A stretch of DNA of 64,000 bases from GWE2-42-39 sp963662895 (GTDB lineage: Bacteria; Bacteroidota; Bacteroidia; Bacteroidales; Prolixibacteraceae): contig OY759981.1 of the NCBI GenBank assembly GCA_963662895.1, positions 1,674,001-1,738,000 of the forward strand, in the 5' to 3' direction. Position numbers and translations under genes: made by a program. Of this stretch, positions 8,185-16,644 are shown piece after piece. Position 1 is the stretch's first letter. The number at the start of each line of letters is the position of its first letter. The notes beneath the pieces were generated by a model that was given only the letters and a program-made list of their open reading frames with translations, was not told the DNA's origin and searched no databases.

Positions 8185-9675
8185 ATGGAAAAATTTGATT
8201 TAAAAAAATTCGAAGTTTGGTTTGTAACCGGTAGTCAGCATTTATATGGCCCGGAAGCACTAAAACAGGTTGACCAGGATTCTGCAACAATCGCGAAAGC
8301 CCTTGATGCATCGGTTGAAATTCCGGTTAAAATAGTATTTAAACCGGTAGTTACAACACCTGAAGCTATTTACAATATTTGTCTGGAAGCCAACAATGCG
8401 CCTGTCTGTATTGGCTTAATTACCTGGATGCATACTTTTTCCCCGGCGAAAATGTGGATTCAGGGTTTGGATGTTTTAAACAAACCCTTCGTACACCTCC
8501 ACACTCAGTTTAACCGGGATATTCCATGGAACGAAATAGACATGGATTTTATGAACCTGAACCAGTCGGCACATGGAGACCGTGAGTTTGGCTTTATTTG
8601 CAGCCGGATGCGCCTGAACCGGAAGGTCATTGTGGGTTATTGGAAAGATGAGAAAGTACAAAAAAAGTTAGGTATATGGACCCGGGCGGCAGTGGGATAC
8701 CACGAGTCGAAATCCCTGAAAATTTGCCGGTTTGGCGATAATATGCGTTACGTGGCAGTTACCGAAGGCGATAAAGTGGAAGCTCAGAAAGTGTTGGGAT
8801 GGCAGGTTAATTATCACGGAATTGGCGAACTTGTTGCCAGTATGGAGACCATTCCCGAAACAGAAGTTGATGCATTGATAAATGTTTATACTTCGGAATA
8901 CAAGCTGGAAGATAAAACCGATGAAAGTGTCCGTTACCAGGCAAGAATTGAACTGGGACTGAAAAAGTTTCTCGACCAGTATGGATATAAAGCTTTCACT
9001 ACAAATTTTGAAGATTTAACTGGTTTAAAACAATTACCCGGACTGGCCTGTCAGCACCTGATGGCACAGGGCTATGGTTTTGGTGCCGAAGGCGACTGGA
9101 AACAATCGGGCCTGGTACGTATTATGAAAGTGATGGCTGCCGGGCTAAAAGGCGGATGTTCGTTTATGGAAGATTACACCTACCATCTTGACCCGGTACA
9201 ACCTGCTGTTTTGAGCGCCCATATGCTTGAAGTTTGTCCGTCGGTGGCCGGGGCAAAACCGGTTGTCGAAGTTCATCCGCTTGGAATCGGAGGGAAGGAT
9301 GCTCCGGCCCGTTTGGTTTTCAGTGTTCCGGAAGGAAAGGGAATAAATGCAACCCTGGTAGATATGGGAGGCCGCATGCGCATGATTATTAATCCGGTAA
9401 AAACGGTAAAACCACAACCGTTGCCCAAGTTACCTGTGGCCTGCGCTCTTTGGGTGCCGATGCCAAACCTCGAAATTGGCGCTGCTGCCTGGATATATGC
9501 AGGTGGTGCACACCATACCAGTTTTTCGATGGCCCTGGACCGTGAATATCTGGAAGATTTTGCGGAAATGATAAATTTTGAATTTGTTGTTATTGATGAA
9601 AAAACAACAATCCCTGAATTCAAAAAAGAGTTGAAGTGGAATGACCTTTATTATCATCTTGCAAAAGGTCTGTAA
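8185..9675 (+). CDS. araA: L-arabinose isomerase
   Basis: 496 residues, the usual size of AraA. It converts L-arabinose to L-ribulose and needs Mn2+. The N-terminus EVWFVTGSQHLYGPEAL, the ITWMHTFSPAKMWI stretch and FGAEGDWKQSGLVRIMKVM are hallmark segments; the glutamate of GAEGDWK and the one in SFMEDYTYHLD belong to the metal site. It follows araR by 12 bases and precedes the sodium symporter by 40, so araR-araA-transporter-araD are probably one transcript. Confidence 0.97.
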   Translation: MEKFDLKKFEVWFVTGSQHLYGPEALKQVDQDSATIAKALDASVEIPVKIVFKPVVTTPEAIYNICLEANNAPVCIGLITWMHTFSPAKMWIQGLDVLNKPFVHLHTQFNRDIPWNEIDMDFMNLNQSAHGDREFGFICSRMRLNRKVIVGYWKDEKVQKKLGIWTRAAVGYHESKSLKICRFGDNMRYVAVTEGDKVEAQKVLGWQVNYHGIGELVASMETIPETEVDALINVYTSEYKLEDKTDESVRYQARIELGLKKFLDQYGYKAFTTNFEDLTGLKQLPGLACQHLMAQGYGFGAEGDWKQSGLVRIMKVMAAGLKGGCSFMEDYTYHLDPVQPAVLSAHMLEVCPSVAGAKPVVEVHPLGIGGKDAPARLVFSVPEGKGINATLVDMGGRMRMIINPVKTVKPQPLPKLPVACALWVPMPNLEIGAAAWIYAGGAHHTSFSMALDREYLEDFAEMINFEFVVIDEKTTIPEFKKELKWNDLYYHLAKGL

Positions 9676-9715
9676 CTAATTCTAACAACTAATCACTAAA
9701 CTTAAATTTATTAAA

Positions 9716-11392
9716 ATGGTTTTACTCGATTGGATTGTAATCGGTGTTTTCTCTGCGGTGCTTATTGGTATTGTTATCTGGGTTGTAAGTCAAAAAAGCA
9801 AAGACTCTGAAGATTATTTCTTAAGTGGTCGGGATGCTACATGGATTGCTATCGGGGCTTCTATATTTGCTTCTAATATTGGTTCTGAACATCTTATTGG
9901 CCTTGCTGGTGCCGGAGCGTCAAGCGGTATGGCAATGTCGCATTGGGAAATACAAGGATGGATGATCCTTATTCTCGGATGGGTCTTTGTCCCCTTTTAC
10001 TCCAGGAGCATGGTGCTGACCATGCCTGAATTTTTGGAGAAACGGTACAACAAAGAATCGCGTACTATTCTTTCGTTGATTTCTTTAGTAAGTTATGTGC
10101 TTACAAAGGTTGCAGTTACTGTTTATGCGGGAGGTCTGGTTTTTCAACAGGTTTTTGGCATCGAATCGCTGTGGGGAATAGATTTCTTCTGGATATCTGC
10201 GATTGGTTTGGTAGTAATAACTGCATTATATACCATTTTCGGGGGAATGAAATCGGTACTTTATACATCGGTATTGCAAACGCCCATTTTGCTTCTCGGT
10301 TCGCTGATTATTTTGGTACTTGGATTAAAAGCACTGGGAGGCTGGGATGAAATGATGAAAATTTGTGGCGCGAATGTAATTAATGATTATGGCGATAAAA
10401 TGACAAGTATAATAAGAAGTAATCAAGACCCCAAGTTTCCTTGGTTAGGTGCTTTTATTGGATCTTCCATTATTGGATTCTGGTATTGGTGTACCGACCA
10501 GTTTATTGTACAACGTGTTCTTTCCGGTAAAAATGAAAAAGAATCACGGAGAGGTACTATTTTTGGCGCTTACCTGAAACTGACCCCTGTTTTCCTGTTT
10601 TTAATTCCGGGGATGATTGCCTATGCTATGTCTCAGAAAGGAGTTGTGATAAGGGGGGAAGTATTTTCTCTTCCATATGCAGATGCTGCTTTTCCTACTT
10701 TGGTTGCGAAATTGTTGCCGGCCGGTGTGAAAGGGCTGGTCGTTTGCGGTATCCTCGCTGCACTGATGAGTTCTTTAGCTTCACTCTTTAATTCATCGGC
10801 AATGCTTTTTACGATCGATTTCTATAAAAAAATTAAACCCCAAACTCCTGAAAAAAAGTTAGTAAGGATTGGTCAGATAGCAACATTTGTTATTGTATTG
10901 TTAGGTATTTGCTGGATTCCTATCATGCGTAAAATTGGAAATGTTCTTTACGAATACTTGCAGGATATCCAGTCCATATTATCGCCTGGTATTGCTGCTG
11001 CTTTCTTACTGGGCATTACCTGGAAAAAAGCAACTGCTAAAGGTGGTATGTGGGGATTACTTACAGGCTTTATTATTGGACTTACCCGTCTGGGGGCTAG
11101 AATATATTATACCTCGGTAGAAGGAGCTTCTCAAACTTTATTTAAAAGTATCTTTTACGATGTAAACTGGTTGTTCTTCTGTGGATGGATGTTCCTGTTC
11201 TGTATAATTGTAGTAATTGTGGTAAGTCTGTTTACCAAAGCACCGAAGTTAGAGTCGATTCAGGGGTTGGTATTAGGGACATCTACAGCAGAGCAGCGTG
11301 CAGCATCCCGCGCCAGTTGGAACCATTGGGATATAATTCATTCAGTAATTATTATCGGGATTACGGTCGTGTTTTATATTTATTTCTGGTAG
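9716..11392 (+). CDS. Sodium:solute symporter, probable L-arabinose transporter
   Basis: 558 residues with about fourteen hydrophobic segments, an SSS-family (SGLT-like) inner-membrane symporter. Family features are SEDYFLSGRDATWIAIGAS near the N-terminus, ASNIGSEHLIGLAGAGASSG, and FWYWCTDQFIVQRVLSGKNE in the centre. It lies between araA and araD (16 bases before araD), so sodium-coupled import of L-arabinose is the likely role. Bacteroidota often use such a symporter where enterobacteria use AraE or AraFGH. The substrate is inferred from location only. Confidence 0.85.
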   Translation: MVLLDWIVIGVFSAVLIGIVIWVVSQKSKDSEDYFLSGRDATWIAIGASIFASNIGSEHLIGLAGAGASSGMAMSHWEIQGWMILILGWVFVPFYSRSMVLTMPEFLEKRYNKESRTILSLISLVSYVLTKVAVTVYAGGLVFQQVFGIESLWGIDFFWISAIGLVVITALYTIFGGMKSVLYTSVLQTPILLLGSLIILVLGLKALGGWDEMMKICGANVINDYGDKMTSIIRSNQDPKFPWLGAFIGSSIIGFWYWCTDQFIVQRVLSGKNEKESRRGTIFGAYLKLTPVFLFLIPGMIAYAMSQKGVVIRGEVFSLPYADAAFPTLVAKLLPAGVKGLVVCGILAALMSSLASLFNSSAMLFTIDFYKKIKPQTPEKKLVRIGQIATFVIVLLGICWIPIMRKIGNVLYEYLQDIQSILSPGIAAAFLLGITWKKATAKGGMWGLLTGFIIGLTRLGARIYYTSVEGASQTLFKSIFYDVNWLFFCGWMFLFCIIVVIVVSLFTKAPKLESIQGLVLGTSTAEQRAASRASWNHWDIIHSVIIIGITVVFYIYFW

Positions 11393-11408
11393 AATTAAGT
11401 TCTGAAAT

Positions 11409-12092
11409 ATGTTGAAAGAATTAAAAGAACAGGTTTGTCGGGCTAATCTCGACCTGGTAAAACACGGGTTGGTAATTTTTACCTGGGGAAATGTAAGCGG
11501 CATCGACCGGGAAAAAGGACTGGTTGTGATTAAGCCGAGTGGCGTTCCCTACGACAATATGAAACCGGAAGATATGGTCGTTCTTGACCTGGATGGAAAT
11601 ATTGCGGAAGGAAAATACAAACCTTCGTCGGATACTCCGACTCACCTGGTTTTGTATAAAAATTTTAAAAATACCGGAGGAATTGTCCATACCCATTCCG
11701 AATGGGCAACAAGCTGGGCTCAGGCCGGATGTTCAATTCCTGCATTGGGCACTACACATGCTGACTATTTTTACGGTGAAATTCCGTGTACACGGAAAAT
11801 GAATGACAGTGAGATACAAGCTAATTATGAAGAAGAAACCGGGAACGTGATCGTCGAATGTTTTAAGCATCTGGACCCTGATTCTGTGCCGGGTGTTCTG
11901 GTCAATAACCACGGGCCTTTTTCGTGGGGGAAAAATGCCGGTGAGGCTGTTCATAATGCCGCGATTCTGGAAGAAGTGGCGAAAATGGCGTTTCGTTCCC
12001 TTCAGTTGAACCCAAACGCTGAAATGTCTCAGGCACTGCTCGACAAACATTTTCTACGAAAACATGGAAAAAACGCATATTACGGTCAATAA
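11409..12092 (+). CDS. araD: L-ribulose-5-phosphate 4-epimerase
   Basis: 227 residues, the normal length of AraD, a class II aldolase-fold enzyme. It converts L-ribulose-5-phosphate to D-xylulose-5-phosphate. The zinc site histidines are visible in VHTHSEWATSWAQAG and in the later VNNHGPFSWGKNAGEAVHNA; the phosphate-binding N-terminus contains GNVSGID and KPSGVPYD. It follows the symporter by 16 bases. araB begins 104 bases downstream. Confidence 0.95.
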   Translation: MLKELKEQVCRANLDLVKHGLVIFTWGNVSGIDREKGLVVIKPSGVPYDNMKPEDMVVLDLDGNIAEGKYKPSSDTPTHLVLYKNFKNTGGIVHTHSEWATSWAQAGCSIPALGTTHADYFYGEIPCTRKMNDSEIQANYEEETGNVIVECFKHLDPDSVPGVLVNNHGPFSWGKNAGEAVHNAAILEEVAKMAFRSLQLNPNAEMSQALLDKHFLRKHGKNAYYGQ

Positions 12093-12196
12093 AATATAAA
12101 AATCAGTCATAATAATATAAAACAAAGAAAAATAGACTTTATACCTTTATATCTTCATACTTAGACAGAACTAAATAAAAGAATTAAATCAATAAG

Positions 12197-13864
12197 ATGA
12201 GTAGATATACTATTGGACTGGATTACGGAACAGATTCTGTTCGTTCGTTAATTGTTGATGTTGAAACTGGCGAAGAGCTGTCCAGTGTTGTTTATAATTA
12301 TCCGCGATGGAAAGAAGGATTATACTGTGATCTTGCTAAAAATCAGTTTCGTCAGCACCCGATGGATTACCTGGAAGGTTTGGAATACACCATTGTTGAA
12401 GCTTTAAAACAGGCTCCTGCCGGTGTGGCAGAAAATGTGGTCGGCATTTCTGTCGATACCACTGGTTCAACCCCTGTGGCAGTCGATGAGAAAGGAGTTC
12501 CTTTATCATTAACTCCGGGGTTTGAAGAAAATCCCAATGCTATGTTTGTTCTTTGGAAAGACCATACAGCGCTGAAAGAAGCCGATGAAATCAATAAGCT
12601 GGCAAACAACTGGGAAATCGATTTTACCATGTACGAAGGAGGCATTTATTCTTCGGAATGGTTCTGGGCAAAAGTGTTACATGTTTCCCGGGAGGATGTT
12701 GGTGTTTTACGTGCTGCATATTCCTGGGTTGAGCACTGCGACTGGATACCTGCATTGCTTACCGGAAATACGAATCCGAAAACGATAAAAAGAAGCCGTT
12801 GTGCTGCCGGGCACAAAGCCATGTGGCACGAGGCATTCGGAGGATTACCTTCCGAAGAATTTTTAACTGCACTTGATCCTGTACTGGCTGGTTTGCGTGA
12901 CCGCCTGTTCAAAGAAACATACACCTGCGATGTGGCTGTGGGGACGATTACTAAAGAATGGGCAGGTAAGCTGGGCCTTTCAACCAATGTTGTTGTTGGC
13001 GTAGGTGCTTTCGATGCGCATCTGGGAGCAGTAGGTGCTGAAATTCAACCATATTACTTAAGCAAGGTGATGGGAACTTCAACCTGCGACATGCTGGTTG
13101 CACCGATGGATGAAGTAGGGGATAAGCTGGTTCCCGGAATTTGCGGACAGGTAGATGGTTCAATCATTCCCGGAATGCTGGGGCTGGAAGCCGGCCAATC
13201 GGCTTTTGGCGATATATATGCCTGGTTTAAAAAAGTGCTGATGTGGCCTGCTGAGCAAATCATAGCAAAAACAACACTTGTTGATGAGGCACAGCGGGAA
13301 CAATTACTTGCTGAAATGTCGGATAAAATGATTGCTGAACTTTCGGAAGCTGCTGCTAAAGTGCCGGTTGAGGAAAGTGGTGTCCTGGCTATCGATTGGA
13401 TGAACGGACGTCGTACGCCTGATGCCAACCAAAACCTGAAAGGCGCTATCGCCGGACTTAGTTTGGGAACCGATGCCCCGCGTATTTTTCGTGCATTGGT
13501 CGAGGCAACAGCCTTTGGTTCAAAAGCCATTATCGACCGGTTCATCAGCGAAGGGGTTCGTATCGACGGGGTAATTGCCTTGGGAGGTGTAGCTAAAAAA
13601 TCGCCTCTGGTGATGCAGATTGTTTGCGATGTATTGAATATGCCTATCAAAGTTGCCCGCTCTGAGCAGGCCTGTGCGCTTGGTTCGGCAATGGCTGCTG
13701 CTGTGGTTGCCGGCGTTTATGCAACTACTGCTGATGCCCAGAAAAAAATGGGAGGAGGGATTGAAACAGAGTACCATCCGGTTCCTGAGAATGTTGAAAA
13801 ATATCAGGCCATCTACAGAAAGTACACTAAACTTGGGAAATTCATTGAAGATGAATTAAGCTAA
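12197..13864 (+). CDS. araB: Ribulokinase
   Basis: 555 residues, the usual size of AraB in the FGGY carbohydrate kinase family. It phosphorylates L-ribulose with ATP. DYGTDSVRSLIVDVETG at the N-terminus is the phosphate-binding loop, and the C-terminal IALGGVAKKSPLVMQIVCDV is the second FGGY signature. The pathway is complete with araA and araD. A terminator hairpin (13923-13947) lies 58 bases after the stop and marks the operon end. Confidence 0.96.
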   Translation: MSRYTIGLDYGTDSVRSLIVDVETGEELSSVVYNYPRWKEGLYCDLAKNQFRQHPMDYLEGLEYTIVEALKQAPAGVAENVVGISVDTTGSTPVAVDEKGVPLSLTPGFEENPNAMFVLWKDHTALKEADEINKLANNWEIDFTMYEGGIYSSEWFWAKVLHVSREDVGVLRAAYSWVEHCDWIPALLTGNTNPKTIKRSRCAAGHKAMWHEAFGGLPSEEFLTALDPVLAGLRDRLFKETYTCDVAVGTITKEWAGKLGLSTNVVVGVGAFDAHLGAVGAEIQPYYLSKVMGTSTCDMLVAPMDEVGDKLVPGICGQVDGSIIPGMLGLEAGQSAFGDIYAWFKKVLMWPAEQIIAKTTLVDEAQREQLLAEMSDKMIAELSEAAAKVPVEESGVLAIDWMNGRRTPDANQNLKGAIAGLSLGTDAPRIFRALVEATAFGSKAIIDRFISEGVRIDGVIALGGVAKKSPLVMQIVCDVLNMPIKVARSEQACALGSAMAAAVVAGVYATTADAQKKMGGGIETEYHPVPENVEKYQAIYRKYTKLGKFIEDELS

Positions 13865-13922
13865 ATTTTTCTAAAAAAACAGGGACTTTTGGCAAGTTAA
13901 TTTTCATAAAAAATGATAAATT

Positions 13923-13947
13923 GCCCGGTAAAAACCGGGCATCTTTT
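13923..13947 (+). terminator. Intrinsic terminator of the arabinose operon
   Basis: GCCCGGT (13923-13929), AAAA loop and ACCGGGC (13934-13940) form a perfect 7-bp stem followed by ATCTTTTTAT. It abuts the ATG at 13949 of the next gene, so the hairpin also occupies that gene's leader if transcription reads through. Confidence 0.85.
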
Positions 13948-13948
13948 T

Positions 13949-14857
13949 ATGTATGATATTATAGGCGATGTTCATGGCGAGGCTGATAAACTGAAGTTGT
14001 TACTGGACAAAATTGGCTATGTAAAGAAAAACGGGGTGTTTACTCATCCTGAACGGAAGGCTGTTTTTGTCGGCGATTTTATTAACAGAGGGCCTAAAAT
14101 AAGGGAAACTGTTCAGATCATCCGGGCGATGGTTGAGAATGGAAATGCACTTGCCATTCTTGGTAATCACGAGTTGAATGCTATTTTTTATTACCTGAAG
14201 AATAAATTTGGGAAATATTACACCCGCCGGAGAAAGTATCGTTTGTCGCTTGATCTGACATTAAAGGAGTTTGTCAATTATAAGGATGAATTTAAGGATC
14301 ATTTGAAGTGGATGCGTAGTTTACCATTGTTCCTCGATTTGGGGGATATCCGGGTTGTGCATGCTTGTTGGAAAGATGAAAATATCGAATTGATCAGGTC
14401 CCATTTTGCAGAAGGCCGGTTGAAGAAGAATAAATTGCGCGAAATTTTTGAGAATAATGTGGTAGTTGCAAAAAGTATATGGGAAACCTGTAAAGGCGTT
14501 GACTTTAAACTTCCCAGGTATTTGCTTATTTTCGACTCGTCCGGGCTGCCTCATCGTTCTTTTCGTTCAAAATGGTGGATCAATCCGGAAGGCTTAACTT
14601 TTAGAAAAATTTCGCTGGAAAGCCGTTTCAAATTACCAAAATATACCATTCCCAAAGAGATCATCACGCCGGTTGCCCCCTATCCTGAAGATGCGCCGAT
14701 CGTTTTTTTTGGCCATTATTGCCTGAATAAAAAAAGCGGAATACTGACGGATAACCTTTGTTGTGTCGATTCGTGTGTCAGCAGGAACCGGAAATTAATG
14801 GCTTACCGTTGGTCTGGTGAAAAGAAATTAGATGAGAGTCACATAGTGAAAGTTTGA
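13949..14857 (+). CDS. PPP-like metallophosphatase (ApaH/PrpE type)
   Basis: 302 residues from the ATG at 13949. An in-frame ATG at 13913 would place a terminator hairpin inside the coding region, and MYDIIGDVHGEADKL is a natural N-terminus, so the later start is preferred. Metal-site motifs of the calcineurin-like PPP group are seen: GDVHG (residue 6), GDFINRGP (near 43) and GNHE (near 75), plus FGHYCL near the C-terminus. The usual GDxxDRG has asparagine in place of the second aspartate. Relatives cleave dinucleoside polyphosphates or phosphoproteins; the substrate here is unknown. It is a single gene after the ara operon. Confidence 0.75.
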   Translation: MYDIIGDVHGEADKLKLLLDKIGYVKKNGVFTHPERKAVFVGDFINRGPKIRETVQIIRAMVENGNALAILGNHELNAIFYYLKNKFGKYYTRRRKYRLSLDLTLKEFVNYKDEFKDHLKWMRSLPLFLDLGDIRVVHACWKDENIELIRSHFAEGRLKKNKLREIFENNVVVAKSIWETCKGVDFKLPRYLLIFDSSGLPHRSFRSKWWINPEGLTFRKISLESRFKLPKYTIPKEIITPVAPYPEDAPIVFFGHYCLNKKSGILTDNLCCVDSCVSRNRKLMAYRWSGEKKLDESHIVKV

Positions 14858-14943
14858 ATATTTCTGTGAATATTCAGATATTCAACGCATTATACTTTAG
14901 TGTTTATTCGAATAAAAATCATTCAATTTTTTTTTGAATCGTA

Positions 14944-14973
14944 TTGCAGAGAAAAAAAGAAAGTATATATTTG
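14944..14973 (+). promoter_or_regulatory. Promoter of tRNA-Asp
   Basis: TTG (14944-14946), a 19-base spacer and TATATTTG (14966-14973) match the Bacteroidota primary-sigma consensus. Transcription should begin near 14980, about 50 bases before the tRNA. Confidence 0.75.
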
Positions 14974-15028
14974 CAGAGCCTTTAAAAAACGGAATTTTTA
15001 GAAGGCTTATTTTCTAAAACGATATTAT

Positions 15029-15102
15029 GGTGCGGTAGTTCAGCTGGTTAGAATATCGGCCTGTCACGCCGGGGGTCGCGGGTTCGAATCCCGTCCGCAC
15101 CG
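15029..15102 (+). tRNA. tRNA-Asp (GTC)
   Basis: A 74-base cloverleaf with a perfect 7-bp acceptor stem GGTGCGG/CCGCACC. The anticodon loop CTGTCAC holds GTC, the T arm is GCGGG-TTCGAAT-CCCGT (one G-T pair), and G is the discriminator. CCA is not encoded (CA follows). It has its own promoter upstream and a hairpin terminator directly downstream. Confidence 0.97.
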
Positions 15103-15112
15103 CAAAAAAAGA

Positions 15113-15142
15113 GGCTGTCCAAAAAGGGCAGCCTTGTTTTTT
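15113..15142 (+). terminator. Terminator of tRNA-Asp
   Basis: GGCTGTCC and GGGCAGCC pair around an AAAAA loop (15113-15133; one G-T pair) and are followed by TTGTTTTTT. It lies 10 bases after the tRNA. Confidence 0.8.
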
Positions 15143-15229
15143 CTTAGGAAGTCATTTTTGTATAAGAACAAAAAGAGTGTTCAGTCTTCAATGTTCAGGG
15201 ATCACATGAAAAAGTTGTGGAGTTACCGG

Positions 15230-16213
15230 TCAAGCATAAATTTTAGCAACTCTGAACAAGAAGAATTCAATATCAACAACACCTCTTTGAGTAGCCCTGA
15301 AAGTTTTCAGTTTAGCATTGAAAGATTCAGCAGAAGCGTTCGTACTTCGATTGTCAAAGAAGTTCAATATTTCAGGATAATGCGAATAGAATGTTGCAGA
15401 TATGGTATTGAATGATTTAAATCCAGATTCGGTAACATCATTAAACCACTTAGCCATTTTCGTATAAGCTACGCCTTTGTTTTTGTTTTTTGAAAATATC
15501 ATCCTTAATGAATGAGTAAGAGAATACCCTTGTTTTATGTCAGGAAAAAGTTCAAATAATATTGCAGCTCTTTTCTTTTGTTTCTCCGTCCATTTATCAC
15601 CAGACTTGAACAATAAATACCGACTACGGGCAAGTAGTTGCTTTTTTGTATCCCCATTGCTTAATATTTCCGGAACATATTTTTTACCGTCTGCTTTTGC
15701 ATTTTCAATGGCGTTGGTCTCTTCGTTTATTGCATCCCAACGATGGGCAATACGCATCTCCTGTAATGCATCGTAAGCTAATTTTTGAACATGGAAACGG
15801 TCGATCACCCGCTTAGCTTTGGGAAAACATCTTCGTACTATTTTATCCATGGAATTGGCCATATCAAGTGTTACTTCTTTTACCATATTGATTTTTTCTT
15901 CGGGGATTCTTTCTAAAACCTCTATGATTTTTTCTGCCTCCGTACCTTCAACCATTGCAACTAATGCGCCTTTTTTCCCTTTGCCTGCTTTATTGGTTAC
16001 AATCGTGTAAAGTTCTCCATTGGTAAGGGCTGTCTCGTCAATGCTTAATTGTGTACCAACGTTCTCCGGGAAAAGAATCCAGTCCTTTGCATGTGGCTTT
16101 TGTCCCCAAGTGGGAAAATCACTCAAATACTCTTTGTACTGTTGCCCAAAACGATCCCCATCAATGGAATAGTACTTTTCTAAACTATTGCTGCTGATGG
16201 GGTAATTGTCCAA
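15230..16213 (-). CDS. Transposase, catalytic part (ISL3/ISAon1 type)
   Basis: 327 residues counted from a TTG at 16213, which is probably not used alone. The DDE residues are visible in SIDETALTNGELY, VTLDMANSMDKIV with DRFHVQKL following, and STNASAESFNAKLKTFR, the pattern of ISL3-type transposases. The frame overlaps the end of the zinc-ribbon/HTH frame at 16185-16571 by 29 bases but lies in another frame, so the full enzyme needs a frameshift. T-runs on the coding strand (complement of 16212-16217 and 16225-16231) are the likely slip site. The family often appears as two such frames in Bacteroidota. Confidence 0.85.
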   Translation of the reverse strand: MDNYPISSNSLEKYYSIDGDRFGQQYKEYLSDFPTWGQKPHAKDWILFPENVGTQLSIDETALTNGELYTIVTNKAGKGKKGALVAMVEGTEAEKIIEVLERIPEEKINMVKEVTLDMANSMDKIVRRCFPKAKRVIDRFHVQKLAYDALQEMRIAHRWDAINEETNAIENAKADGKKYVPEILSNGDTKKQLLARSRYLLFKSGDKWTEKQKKRAAILFELFPDIKQGYSLTHSLRMIFSKNKNKGVAYTKMAKWFNDVTESGFKSFNTISATFYSHYPEILNFFDNRSTNASAESFNAKLKTFRATQRGVVDIEFFLFRVAKIYA

Positions 16214-16571
16214 AAAACCCTTTTAAAAAAATTGCAAAACCTTTCGTCAAACGAGTCCCTTTTGCAACACTATCCCAGTCCCTCTCTACTGTCTTGCCTG
16301 TCGATTCTGAAAACCATCTCCGACGCTTTACGTGCAAAAACATGGCTTTGTCCCGTAATGGAAAATCCTGTATCACTGATTCGTTATAAAATCCTTTGGA
16401 AATAAGCTTTACCAATTCATATCCTTCCGGCTTTATTGCCTTTTCTTCCAAATGTACATGGATTTCTTTTTCTCCTGTTTCTATTTGAACAATGTCGAAA
16501 TATTCAAAGATTTCTTCTGGTAAAAGTAATTTTAGCAATGTCTGGTAATGTTCGTTTGATTGTCCCTTCAT
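16185..16571 (-). CDS. Transposase, N-terminal DNA-binding part
   Basis: 128 residues from the ATG at 16571; the frame is open further upstream but that part lies outside or across the element end, so it is not used. It resembles the N-terminal region of ISAon1-like transposases (LLKLLLPEEIFEYFDIVQIE near the start, then a basic KRRRWFSESTGKTV segment before the catalytic part). It ends a few codons past the T-rich slip site, after which the catalytic frame continues with DNYPISSNSLEKYY. Joining the frames requires dropping one base or an equivalent shift. Confidence 0.75.
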   Translation of the reverse strand: MKGQSNEHYQTLLKLLLPEEIFEYFDIVQIETGEKEIHVHLEEKAIKPEGYELVKLISKGFYNESVIQDFPLRDKAMFLHVKRRRWFSESTGKTVERDWDSVAKGTRLTKGFAIFLKGFFGQLPHQQQ

Positions 16572-16644
16572 TTGTAAAATATAAAATACAAAGTTCGTTT
16601 TTATATTTTTCTCCACAACTTTTTTAACTGATCCATGTTCAGTC

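Larger units (their letters stand above)
15199..16634 (-). mobile_element. Complete ISL3-group (ISAon1-like) insertion sequence
   Basis: The element is 1,436 bases. Terminal inverted repeats of 24 bases (15199-15222 and 16611-16634) begin with GGATCA and end with AAAAGTTGTGGAG, with a few mismatches in between. Both sides carry the same 8-base direct repeat ATGTTCAG (15191-15198 and 16635-16642), the target duplication. GG ends and 8-bp duplications are characteristic of the ISL3 family. Two minus-strand frames fill the element. It has inserted into a copy of the intergenic repeat also found near 41.4 kb. Confidence 0.92.

Noticed and set aside
13054..13650. A 198-codon open frame opposite araB
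   Set aside because: It is a mirror frame on the antisense strand of a well-supported kinase gene and has no recognisable motif.
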